Origin: Diabrotica undecimpunctata
Lineage: Eukaryota > Arthropoda > Insecta > Coleoptera > Chrysomelidae
Assembly (NCBI RefSeq): GCF_040954645.1
Contig: NC_092811.1
Coordinates: 86,853,199-86,917,198 of the forward strand
Length of the DNA: 64,000 nucleotides
Direction: 5' to 3'
Shown piece by piece: positions 55,344-64,000 of the stretch (its first letter is position 1; every line of letters begins with the position of its first letter). Both the position numbers and the translations under genes were made by a program. Below the pieces are notes generated by a model that was given only the letters and a program-made list of their open reading frames with translations, was not told the DNA's origin and did no database searches.

Positions 55344-57101
55344 GGCGAGCGGTTTACCCCTATAAGCAGAGCATCAACCGACTAAAATTCTTTTTGCATT
55401 TCTAATGCACCAAACCTTTTTTATTCGATTCTATATATTTTTCCAAGATGAAATGTATTTTTTTTTAATTTTTAGAAGTGGGCCGGCAATTGTTATTTAA
55501 CAAATAACTTATACAAAAATGCAATTTCACCGAATTGTTTCGAAATCAATTTTTTAGGTGTATCTCATCAAAATAAACACTTTTCTCTCCTGATAATTTT
55601 TCGAAAAATGCCTCCTTTTTGAGTTATTTGCATTTGTTTGTTGGAAATATTGCCGTAATTAGTGATTTTTGGGATTTTTTTCTAAAAAACTACTAAAATG
55701 GATTGCAATTTTACAAAAAGCTTTATAATCTTTAAACCGTCGAGTACAAGTTAGAATATTTTGACAAGGATAAATGGTTTCTATCTCGCTAAAAACGTGG
55801 ACCCAAATATTTGGAATATGCATTTCGGGAGTATCCGGCTAAGCGTGTACAGCGGTTGAGGTGCTGTAGGCGCTAAAAAAAAATGCATCTAATGAAAAAT
55901 TACCACCTTCGAAACCAGCATTATTACAACATTACTTAAGAGCAAAGTGGCAAATAAATGAATGGATTCAAGCAAAAAACAATATTATTTCATTTCTTGA
56001 TCCATTAACCCATGGTTGGACAATGGAAAATAATTGTTTCGATTTTAATTATTTTGAAGGCGAGACTAGTTTAGATATGTTACAAAAGTATTTCTGCTCA
56101 TGTACCGGAAAATGTTCTACGAAAAATTGTAATTGTATTTCCTATAATTTAGAATGCTGCGCAGTATGTGCATGTACACCATAGAATTGTAAAAATGTTA
56201 AAGACGACTTTATTGAAGACAATGAAATCAGCTTATTACATGGAAATCCTGTTGCTGTTGACGAAAATTTTCAAATTATTGACAATGAAAACGATGTATA
56301 ATTAATATTAAATTTTAATTTTATTTTATTTTTCAATGAAAATTAATTATATATTGCTTAATGTATTTCACTTTAATAAAACATTCAATAATATAGTCAT
56401 AAATAAAATTATAGCATTGTAAAAAATTAATTTTAATTGTTTTAATTATAATATGTCTATATAAAAATAATTAGAAATATCTTTTTTTAATAAATTGTAC
56501 GTAATATTTGTATTGAATTAATTTTTTAAATTTAAACAAATATTTCTACGTGCCGCACGCCTGTATCGCCGCAACCGCTGTACACACTTAGCGGTAGACT
56601 GCTCGAAGGGCATATTCGAAATATTTGGGTCCACGTTTTTAGCAAGAGAGAAAAAAATTATCCTTGTCAAAATATTCTAACTTGTACTCGACGGTTTAAA
56701 GATTATAAAGCTATTTGTAGAATTGCAATTCATTTAGTATTTTTTTAGAAAAAAAATCCCAAAAATCACTAATTAAGGCATTTTTTCAACAAAAAAATGC
56801 AAATAACTCGAAAAGAAAGCATTTTTCGAAAAATTATCAAGAGAGAAAAAGTGTTAATTTTAATGAGATACATCTAAAAAATTGATTCCGAAGCAATTCG
56901 GTGAAATTGCTTTTTTGTATTAGTTATTTGTTAATAACTAATATTGCCGGCCCACTTGTAAAAATTAAAAAAAAAAATACATTTCATCTTGGAAAAATAT
57001 ATAGAATAGAATAAAAAACGTTTGGTACATTAGAAATGCAAAAAGAATTTTAGTCGGTATATTCTGTTTCTAAGCGTCTTTTGAGGGGTAAACCTCTCGC
57101 C
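55344..57101 (+). mobile_element. Long-terminal-inverted-repeat element carrying a cysteine-rich ORF
   Basis: A 1758-bp element with arms of about 530 bp (left 55344-55873, right 56559-57101) that match closely when one is reversed; both start GGCGAGxGGTTTACCCCT. The flanks are TA on both sides (55342-55343, 57102-57103). Landmarks shared by the arms include CCGACTAAAATTCTTTTTGC, GTGGGCCGGCAAT, TTTAAACCGTCGAGTACAAG and AAAACGTGGACCCAAATATT. The unique centre (55874-56558) holds the ORF at 55870-56301. No transposase domain was recognised, so it is probably a non-autonomous deletion derivative of a larger element. The TA duplication would suit mariner-like mobilisation, but this is unproven. 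Confidence 0.85.
55870..56301 (+). pseudogene. Cysteine-rich (CXC-like) C-terminal ORF fragment
   Basis: The frame is open from 55870, just past a stop at 55867-55869 in the left arm. It starts ALKKNASNEKLPPSKPALLQ, continues YLRAKWQINEWIQAKN and DPLTHGWTMENN, and reaches a cysteine cluster (about 56095-56176). There, nine cysteines are spaced as C-x-C-x3-C-x4-C-x-C, then C-C, then C-x-C. This resembles tesmin/TSO1-like CXC clusters, and also the tail of an uncharacterised protein family found repeatedly in arthropod genomes (LPPTxxAL-xQH...GW...C-rich). A nonsense codon at 56182-56184 precedes an acidic tail ending DNENDV at 56301. No start codon or N-terminal part is present. Function unknown; zinc binding is inferred only from cysteine spacing. 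Confidence 0.55.
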
Positions 57102-57103
57102 TA

Positions 57104-58199
57104 TATAGAGAGAGAGAAACAAAGAGATCTATCTATATTTTAAAACTACCCCATAAATTCGGGAAAAAATAATAGTGTATAATTATCTAAATATTTAATG
57201 TTATGGAATTAAAAATAAAATTATAAAACAAAGTTTCCAATTGAGGCTTCAGTTTTTATATTTATTTATTTAAAAAAATTTTAAAAAGAGTCTTACATTT
57301 TAAACTTGAAACGATAAATAAATGATTAAAGATCACAATTTTTATTTCCGATGAGGTATTTAATTAAAGCTAAAATGTCACAAGAAAACATTTTTAGAAC
57401 AAAATCGCGTAATTTTTCGCTTATGCCTCGTGACATGTTTTGTATTGGTCATTTTTATGCATCCCTTAATACAGGTTTGAATATTAGGATAAAAAAGAGA
57501 TGTTCATACTACAAAATATTCACTTACCTTCTGTTTCGTAGACCATATTCCTAGGAATACGCTTAAAGGAAAATATGGAAGTGATTCCAAACGATGAATA
57601 GTTCAGACTTATAAATTGTGCACAAACGATATGAACTGCAACGTAATACCATAATTCCCCATATTTGTATTAATTATTTATAAAAATTGACGTTTGAATA
57701 CACTGAGCAAACTTGAACTCTCAATACATTGTTAAAATAGATAAGTGAACTGTAATGATATAGTTGATTTTATGTAATTTTGTGTACAATCTAGCAAGTC
57801 GTGCTTATTGTATTTTTTAGTTTTCATTATAATTGTTCTCCGAAATATAATTTATAGTTACGTTGTATATGATTATTTACGTTTAAGCTATTTTTTGTAT
57901 TTTATATTTAAGGATCTATGGATCCAAAGAAAAATTAAGCCTACAAAAAAATGTTACCCGACGAATCAGAATAACTAGAATATTAATAAACAAAAAAAAA
58001 GAGAAGAAAATAAGATACAAAAAACAAAACCACATAAGTAAGAAACTTAAATATAATATAAAAAACTTTAACAGAGAGAAATAATTCTATGCTTAGACAA
58101 GGAAAGAGAGGGGACGCGGAATCGTATGGAATTGACTGGCACCAGAAAGGTTACCATGTCATATTTTATTTTTTAAGTAGATTGAAAATAATGGATATA
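57104..58199. other. AT-rich stretch, nothing recognised
   Basis: Contains only weak frames (for example 57351-57554, plus) without recognisable similarity. Located between two inverted-repeat transposons. Confidence 0.4.
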
Positions 58200-58201
58200 T
58201 A

Positions 58202-60338
58202 CAGGGTGTTTCAAAAAGGTATGTCATATATTAAATCACGCATACCTTAGTTCAAAAATGTACACAAAAAAAGTTACAGCCCTTTGAAGTTACAAAATAA
58301 TTTTTTTTTGCATTATCTTCTAAACTACTTGACATTTTGTAATAAAAATTGACACGTTACTTTCTTGTTCTTAAAGCATTTTTCATAAAAAAGTAACAAC
58401 AAAATATAAGCGCACAGAAAAATTTTAAGGGGGGTTTGCAGCCCTAAATCCCCCCAAACTTTTGAGTACGTTCAAATTAAATGAATTTTGTGGCATCATT
58501 AGTTTAAAACATTATTTTTAAAAATTTTTTGATTCATAACTTTTTTCAAAAAACAGTTTTTATTGAGTTCCCTCCGGCCCTTTTCATTAATCTTTAAAAA
58601 ATTACGTGCAACTAAATAAATGGCTTAAATGAATTAACAAGTACAAAAAATGTCTATAACCTCTATAAATATAATATTACAATAAATGTTCAAAATTACC
58701 CCCAATTTCTTCAATGCACATTCGGTATCGTTTTAATAAGGAAAACCGAATGTGCTGAAAAATCATATTTTTCTGACGAAATTGATTTGCAACTTCTATT
58801 CTAACCCTCAATTGTTGTTCGTCCTCTATTGTTACAGAATACACTTTCTCTTTCATAAACCCCCAAAAGCAAAAGTCCATGGGGTTAAGACCTGGACTTC
58901 TGGGAGGCCAAGCAATAGGTGCGTCACGACCCCTTCCAATCCACCGACTAGGATACTGCCTGCAAAGGTATTCCTGGACTTCATTACTGTAATGCGGTGG
59001 AGCGCCATCTTGTTGAAACCACATATTTTGCCTTATTGCAATATTCACTTCTTCCAAAAATAGTCTTGTGAATCGTTTGCCAAGACCTGCAAATAATTAT
59101 CACCATTTAAATTGTTGGGAAGAAATACTGGGCCTATTAGACTGTTATCCACAATTCCTGCCCAAACATTAACTTTGAAAATCCTTTGGTGATGAGTCGT
59201 TTTTTTTTGGCGTGAGGATTTTCGTCGGCCCAAATGTACTCGTTATGATGGTTTGTTATTTCATTTCTACTGAAAGTAGCCTTGTCGGTAAACAAAATAT
59301 TTCTAATAAAATTATCATTTCGAGTCCTTCCCATTAACAACCCATCGCAAAATCCAATCCTTTTAGGATAATCTTCAACCAATAACTCTTGAACCCTTGT
59401 TAAGTGATAGGTTTTAAGCAGCTGATCCTTCAAACGCCTCCAAACTCTTACGTGTGGAACATTTAGTTGAGCAGCTATTACCCTTGTACTTGTTCTAGGA
59501 ACTTCTTTTTGATGTCTAAAATGTCTTTATCAGTTGCATCCATTATTGGACGACCACTATTGCCAGCAGCTTGCTGTTGGAATGTATCCGTTTCCCATAA
59601 ACGACGATCATTGGTCAGAAATAATCGTCTATCGGGTGTATTTCGATTGGGGTATTTTACTGCATAACGCCTTTCGGCTGCTGCACTATTTCCTTGACAC
59701 TCACCTACGATATTCCCGATAGTTTATTGAAATCATAATTTAATCTTATCCAACTTACCCAAAGTTAAATGCATATCTGCCATTTCCTGAAATGTGTTGG
59801 CCATTGTAATATCAAAATTTTTAATATTAATCTTATTCACACAATAAATGATAGCTTTAAATTATTGACTATTATTAATGGAACTCTTTGAAATTATTGT
59901 ATCCGTAGAAACTAATTGTAATTTTATGGAGAACTAGGAAAAAACTAGTTTTTCGAAAAAATAATAAGAGGCAAAAAAGTTTTAAAAATAATGTGTTAAA
60001 CTAATGATGCCACAAAATTCATTTGATTTGAACGTACTCAAAAGTTTGCTGGGATTTAGAGCTGCACACCCCCCTTAAAATTTTTCTGTGCGCTTACATT
60101 TTGTTGTTTCTTTTGTATGCAAATGCTTTTAGAACAAGAAAGTAACGTGTCCATTTTTATTACAAAATGTCAAGTAGTTTAGGAGATAATGCAAAACAAC
60201 AATTTTTATTTTGTAACTTCAAAGGGCTGTAACTTTTTTGTGTACACTTTTGTACTAAGGTAAGTTGGATTCAATCAATTTATTTTTGTCCCAGAAATGC
60301 GTGATTTAATTTATGACATACCTTTTTCAAACACCTTG
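58202..60338 (-). mobile_element. mariner/IS630-type element with long terminal inverted repeats
   Basis: A 2137-bp element with matching ends CAGGGTGTTTCAAAAAGG (left) and CAAGGTGTTTGAAAAAGG (right, reversed), flanked by TA on both sides (58200-58201, 60339-60340). The inverted repeats extend roughly 360-400 bp (left to about 58563, right from about 59940). They share GCGCACAGAAAAATTTTAAG, ACTTTTGAGTACGTTCAAAT and TTTTGTGGCATCATTAG. The inside carries one minus-strand transposase pseudogene (58677-59804). All parts of an autonomous element are present except an intact frame. Confidence 0.9.
58677..59804 (-). pseudogene. Transposase of the mariner/IS630-type element, frameshifted
   Basis: From the presumed start near 59804: MANTFQEMADMHLTLGK; then, shifted, AAAERRYAVKYPNRNTPDRR; RLWETDTFQQQAAGNSGRP (linker); RVQELLVEDYPKRIGFCDGL; ILFTDKATFSRNE with the first aspartate (about 59290); FKVNVWAGIVDNSLIGPVFL; NMWFQQDGAPPHYSNEVQEY with the second (59010); and SPGLNPMDFCFWGFMKEKVY (58870). 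The end is GGNFEHLL-stop at 58677. At least four frameshifts or stops, mostly in A/T runs. The SPD motif reads SPG. Between the aspartate of QQDG and that of MDFC are 43 residues. Same superfamily as the relics at 20340 and 31052, but a different lineage. Confidence 0.87.
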
Positions 60339-60340
60339 TA

Positions 60341-60789
60341 TATAAATAAATAGATTTTTTTAAATTTATAATTGAACACTAATATTATAATGATCACTTT
60401 TTGAACAAGATTTTATGATTACATGTTTTTTAGTAGATCGATAAAGTGTTTCAGTAAATCAGTAAATTGAACTTGAAATTAGTAGATCTACTGAAAAATC
60501 AGTAGAGCTGGTAAGCCTGCGAGTTAGTAATGGGCCACGGTTCGTAGATTTACTACGGTTGCCTACTCCGACTGGAGTGGGGAGAGTTAAATGCTTGACT
60601 TACATCACCAGAGTACACAAGAATACAAGCCCATTTAATTATCACAGTTTGTTCATGGTAATGATCTTTGAGTTTATTATCTATTTAATTATTTATTGTT
60701 TCTTAGATATCTTAGTTTACTTTATATTTTTGTATTTGAAATTTTTGTGTTGTTTCCTGTAAAAACTTATTTTGCATTATCCCAAATAA
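60341..60789. other. Stretch between two transposons; possible SINE-like fragment
   Basis: AT-rich apart from a short higher-GC piece near 60500-60620 (GCCTACTCCGACTGGAGTGGGG with a CTCC..GGAG hairpin) whose style suggests retroposon debris. Not classified. Confidence 0.3.
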
Positions 60790-63043
60790 ATACCCCATGT
60801 TTTCAAATCATAAAACAAATTGGAGTCTGTTCAGATTTAATATTCAAAATGCAATTAACTTAAATATTCCCCTTAAAACAAATAAAAATATTGATGAACA
60901 GGCAGCTTGGAGAGCAACTCCAAATCTAAATCAGAGTAATAACTGTGAACCATATCCACATCATATAAAAATCTTAATCAACGAAAAGAGAAAACTAAGA
61001 AAACAGTGGCAAACTTCCAGATCTCCTGAGAACAAAACTGAACTGAATAGGGCTAGTCGTTTGCTTAAAAGAGAACTACACAAATACAAAGATCAAGGCA
61101 TAAACGAATTTCTTGAAAGTCTCACTGCGACGGATGATATAAATTACTCTATTTGGAAACTCTCTAAGAAACTTAAACATCAGATTAAGCATGATGGTCC
61201 CATCAGAAATGAAGATGGCGATTGGGTCAAGGCCGATGAAGATAAAGCACAAGCATTTGCTAATCATCTCAGCCAAGTGTTTCAACCTCACTCCAGAACT
61301 ATCTCAAAGGAAGAAGAAGAATTTCTTCACAAGAAAATGAAAAAGACAGAAAAGATTTTATTTCACGTTCTTTTTCTTTTCTGTCTTTTTCATTTTCTTC
61401 GGATCTACTCTGTATGAGTACGAGAAACAAATTCGTTAGGATTTCTGCTTAGATGAATAGACATGTCGTGGAATGCAAATTTTAGATTCCCCATGTCTCT
61501 ATTAACATCTTTATCATCGTTTGGCCATGCCTTGCAATTTTTAGAAGGCTCCAGATTAAAGCAGAAATCTGAATTTGTTTCGAAACTATCTTACCGATTT
61601 TTCTTCACAAGAACTTAGATGCACCCTACCAGATGTCACCTCCTATAGAAAATATCAAAATTAACGAAATTAAAGAGATAGTTAAACATCTCAATACTAA
61701 AAAAGCTCCAGGGTATGATTTAATATCAGGAAAAATCTGCAAAAATTTACCCGATGAAGGATTTCGGCTGGTTATGTACATATTTAACGCTATACTAAAG
61801 TTAGGCTATTTTTCGTTTCAATGGAAAATGGCACAAATTATTCTAATACCGAAACCAAATAAAGATCCACACAAACTATCATCTTATCGTCCAATCAGTT
61901 TGCTTCCCATTATCTCTAAGATATTTGAGAGGATACTCCTTCAAAGTATGAATTCTATAATCGACAGGCAAAAGTTAATACCTGATTATCAGTGTGGATT
62001 CAGGCAACAACATGGAACAATTGAGCAGGTACATAGAGTTGCCAAAGTAGCAAGAGATGCAATTGAAAAGAAGGAATACTTCACTGCAGCCTTTTTGGAT
62101 GTCTCACAAGCATTTGATAAAGTATGGCATAAGAGGCTGCTATCTAAAATAAAAAATCATTTTCCTCATCATCTGTATGCACTTCTGAGATCCTATCTTA
62201 CCAACCGATATTTTCAGGTCTGATACAGTGAAGCAGTATCAAACATATCTCCAATTCTATCGGGAGTACCTCAGGGAAGTATATTGGGACCAACTTTATA
62301 CTTACTCTACACGGCAGATTTTCCCACAAGAGTAAACAGCACAATTTCTACCTATGCAGATGATACTGTGATAATGGCTTCTAGCTCGGTTCCTGTTACA
62401 GCCTGTCAAAATTTACAAATTCATTTAAATGAACTAGAGAAATGGTTAAAACTGTGGCGAGTTAAAGTAAATAGCAGCAAATCAGCACATATAACATTTA
62501 CTTTACGAAAATAGAGTGCACCATCTGTGAACATAAACAATACCATAATACCCAAAAAAAAGTGATGTTAAATACTTGGGAGTACATTTTGACAGCCGAC
62601 TAAATTGGGGAAAGCACATCCGGACAAAGCGACTGCAACTAGGATTAATATACAGGAAAATGTATTGGTTCATGAGCCAAAAATCCATAATAAGTCTACA
62701 CAATAAATTATTACTGTATAAATGTATTCTAAAGCCAGTTTGGACCTATGGTATACAGATATGGGGTACAGCATCTAATTCTCACTTACTGAAACTTCAG
62801 CGTTTCCAATCTAAAGTTTTGAGACATATTACCAATGCACCGTGGTATGTGTCCAATTATGTTATACATCGAGACCTTCAGATCCAAAATATTAAAGACA
62901 CCATTGTCTCACTCAGTGGCACTTACAGAAATAGACTACTGAATCATCCAAATACGCTTGCCCAAGACCTACTTAAGCGACCGAGGAGAGGAAGACTAAA
63001 ACGCCGTGATCCCTTAGACCTTTCTATACCTTTACCTACATAA
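60790..63043 (+). pseudogene. Jockey-type ORF2 (RT), 5'-truncated, nearly intact
   Basis: Begins after the endonuclease with NHKTNWSLFRFNIQNAI (60806), NEKRKLRKQWQTSRSP, SIWKLSKKLK and QAFANHLSQVFQPH. It is interrupted by the 61336-61599 insertion, then reads DAPYQMSPPIENIKINEIKE, LNTKKAPGYDLISGKI, KMAQIILIPKPNKDP, SYRPISLLPIISKIFERILL, DYQCGFRQQHGTIEQVHRV, TAAFLDVSQAFDKVWH and a TGA at 62221. Then SGVPQGSILGPTLYLLYTAD, an intact TYADDTVIMASS box (62354), NSSKSAHITFTLRK, a TAG at 62512, a frameshift at an A run near 62560, and KYLGVHFDSRLNWGKHI through IWGTASNSHL to LDLSIPLPT-stop at 63043. Apart from the insertion only three lesions remain, so it is the youngest Jockey copy here. An AATAAATAAA and A run near 63290-63318 may be its 3' end. 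Confidence 0.92.
61336..61599. mobile_element. 264-bp insertion with 14-bp target duplication in Jockey ORF2
   Basis: Flanked by perfect repeats TTTCTTCACAAGAA (61322-61335 and 61600-61613); removing it restores the Jockey reading. Its left end contains most of a 24-bp perfect inverted repeat (61331-61354 with 61376-61399, spacer 21 bp), the outermost bases of which are shared with the target duplication. No coding content or recognisable family; target duplication length suggests L1-type endonuclease mobilisation. Confidence 0.8.
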
Positions 63044-63044
63044 A

Positions 63045-63350
63045 CGTATACTCTATCATTTTATAGCTACAAATTATACTATATTTACAATTTATAATTG
63101 TGTGTGTATTCTAACTATTGCTATATTTTTTTAATATGTTAGTAAATGTCTTTGTAAAGTGTTATTTACATTTCAAATATTTATATATATTAGAAATTTA
63201 TCTTAAAGGATTTTTGTCACTGGACGGATCTTCCCTGTGTTAATTACGTGATAAACTTATTGATTATTGTTTTTTATTGTAGAAACAGATTACAATAAAT
63301 AAAGGATGTAAAAAAAAATCTTTTTATACTACTACTTCTAAAAATAATTT
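63045..63350. other. Probable Jockey 3' UTR and flank
   Basis: AT-rich; includes AATAAATAAA at about 63294 followed by an A run at 63310-63318, a plausible retrotransposon 3' end. Nothing else recognised. Confidence 0.45.
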
Positions 63351-64000
63351 GATAAAAACAAGAAGTCTGCTGATTCTGATCAACAAATAGTATTTTCACG
63401 TTTCCCAAAAATACAAAATTAGAAAAAATATGGATTATGCGCTGTTGCAGAAAAGATAAAATAAATATAAAAACTACTAGAGTATTTAGTAACCATTTCA
63501 AAAAGGATGATTTTGTGGATGACATGTATGCTCGAATAATGGGAACTAGGCCCAAGTTATAATTAAAGAACGGCGGTAAGTGTTGTTGTCTTAATGTAAT
63601 TCTGTTTATTATCATCATACTATTTTGTAGCAATTCGAAGTAAAAACCTAAACTCTCAAGATGTTTCAAAACAAACAGAATGTAAACCTACAGCAAGAAG
63701 ATATAAAAGAGTAGCATTGAAAACACAAACAGCTATCATTGAAGACTTTATTAGATGTGCATTCACATAAAAGGAAAAAAAATTATTCTGGTAACCATTG
63801 ACTTGTCTGATATATCCGGTGCAAGTAAAGAATCGGAGGAAGATATGTTAAAATGAAAATACTAGGAGTTGCTTGAAGCAAACAAAAAAACTAAAAGATA
63901 AATAAGAGAAAATGAACAGGATTTGTGTACTACCAGAACGAGGATTGTAGAATTAAATAAAATAATCAAAGAAAAAGACATTGGTAGTAAGCAAAATATT
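63351..64000 (+). pseudogene. THAP-domain protein relic (P-element/THAP transposase-like), runs off the right edge
   Basis: Reads IVFSRFPKNTKLEKIWIMRC (63387 on), then VFSNHFKKDDFVDDMYARIM and GTRPKL. This is the C-terminal half of a THAP DNA-binding domain (FP, WI, CSxHF and DF landmarks). The zinc-ligand cysteine of CSxHF is phenylalanine here, the N-terminal C-x2-4-C pair is missing, and a stop follows at about 63558. A possible 55-bp intron (GTAAGT at 63576, TTTTGTAG ending 63630) leads to RSKNLNSQDVSKQTE and a basic stretch. Then come LLEANKK-like, IRENEQDLCTTRTRIVELNK and IIKEKD, a coiled-coil-like segment typical after THAP domains. Stops near 63765 and 63855. Probably a decayed transposase rather than a host gene. 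Confidence 0.6.

Noticed and set aside
1..64000. CRISPR array, bacterial operon or prophage
   Set aside because: No regularly spaced direct repeats of suitable size, no cas-like proteins, and the window is clearly eukaryotic with spliced exons and non-LTR retrotransposons.

Overview
The window looks like insect nuclear DNA, most plausibly a beetle. It is AT-rich, with spliced coding exons, very long introns, and a dense layering of decayed insect-type transposons: RTE-like, CR1/Jockey-like, BEL/Pao, piggyBac, mariner/IS630, THAP, tRNA-SINEs and foldback elements. There are no bacterial-style operons, no rRNA, no CRISPR array and no convincing functional tRNA. The beetle assignment is an inference from the luciferase-like gene and the transposon mix; it is not proven by the sequence.

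The only host gene I can support runs on the minus strand across the left third. Four exons (18532-18674, 13830-14133, 9646-9862, 1018-1177) have compatible splice sites and phases. They encode the N-terminal half of an acyl-CoA synthetase/luciferin 4-monooxygenase-like enzyme of the ANL superfamily, including the AMP-binding P-loop. The first exon was not found and the C-terminal half lies beyond the left edge. Its introns (about 4.4, 4.0 and 8.5 kb) are filled with transposon remains: a BEL/Pao pol relic, several RTE-type fragments, an R4-like endonuclease fragment, a GC-rich retroposon with a 14-bp target duplication, a tRNA-SINE and an array of short stem-loops.

From about 19 kb to the right edge no host gene is supported. 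The layout is: RTE 5' region (19.3-20 kb); mariner-like relic (20.3-21.3); RTE nested inside RTE (21.3-23.9); RTE fragments (25.2-27.5); Jockey fragment (29.2-30.3); a 5-kb block bounded by diverged inverted repeats and holding a mariner pseudogene and an RTE copy (30.3-35.25); Jockey ORF1 relic (35.3-36.6); a nearly full-length CR1/Jockey-like element split by a SINE (36.9-41); RTE (41.9-43.6); RTE (46.6-47.9 and 48.2-49.5); a foldback element (49.6-50.5); two opposed RTE halves (51.9-53.7); a long-inverted-repeat element with a cysteine-rich ORF (55.3-57.1); a complete but dead mariner-like element (58.2-60.3); a nearly intact Jockey ORF2 (60.8-63.0); and a THAP-domain relic at the right edge.

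The most interesting structures are the 1758-bp long-inverted-repeat element with a CXC-like cysteine-rich ORF, a SINE family present in two copies with clearly different tRNA-like heads, the 851-bp foldback with a TAA duplication, and the inverted-repeat block whose two arms each carry a tRNA-like segment. Insertion boundaries with target-site duplications give a partial insertion order. Essentially every transposon protein here is broken by stops, frameshifts or truncation.
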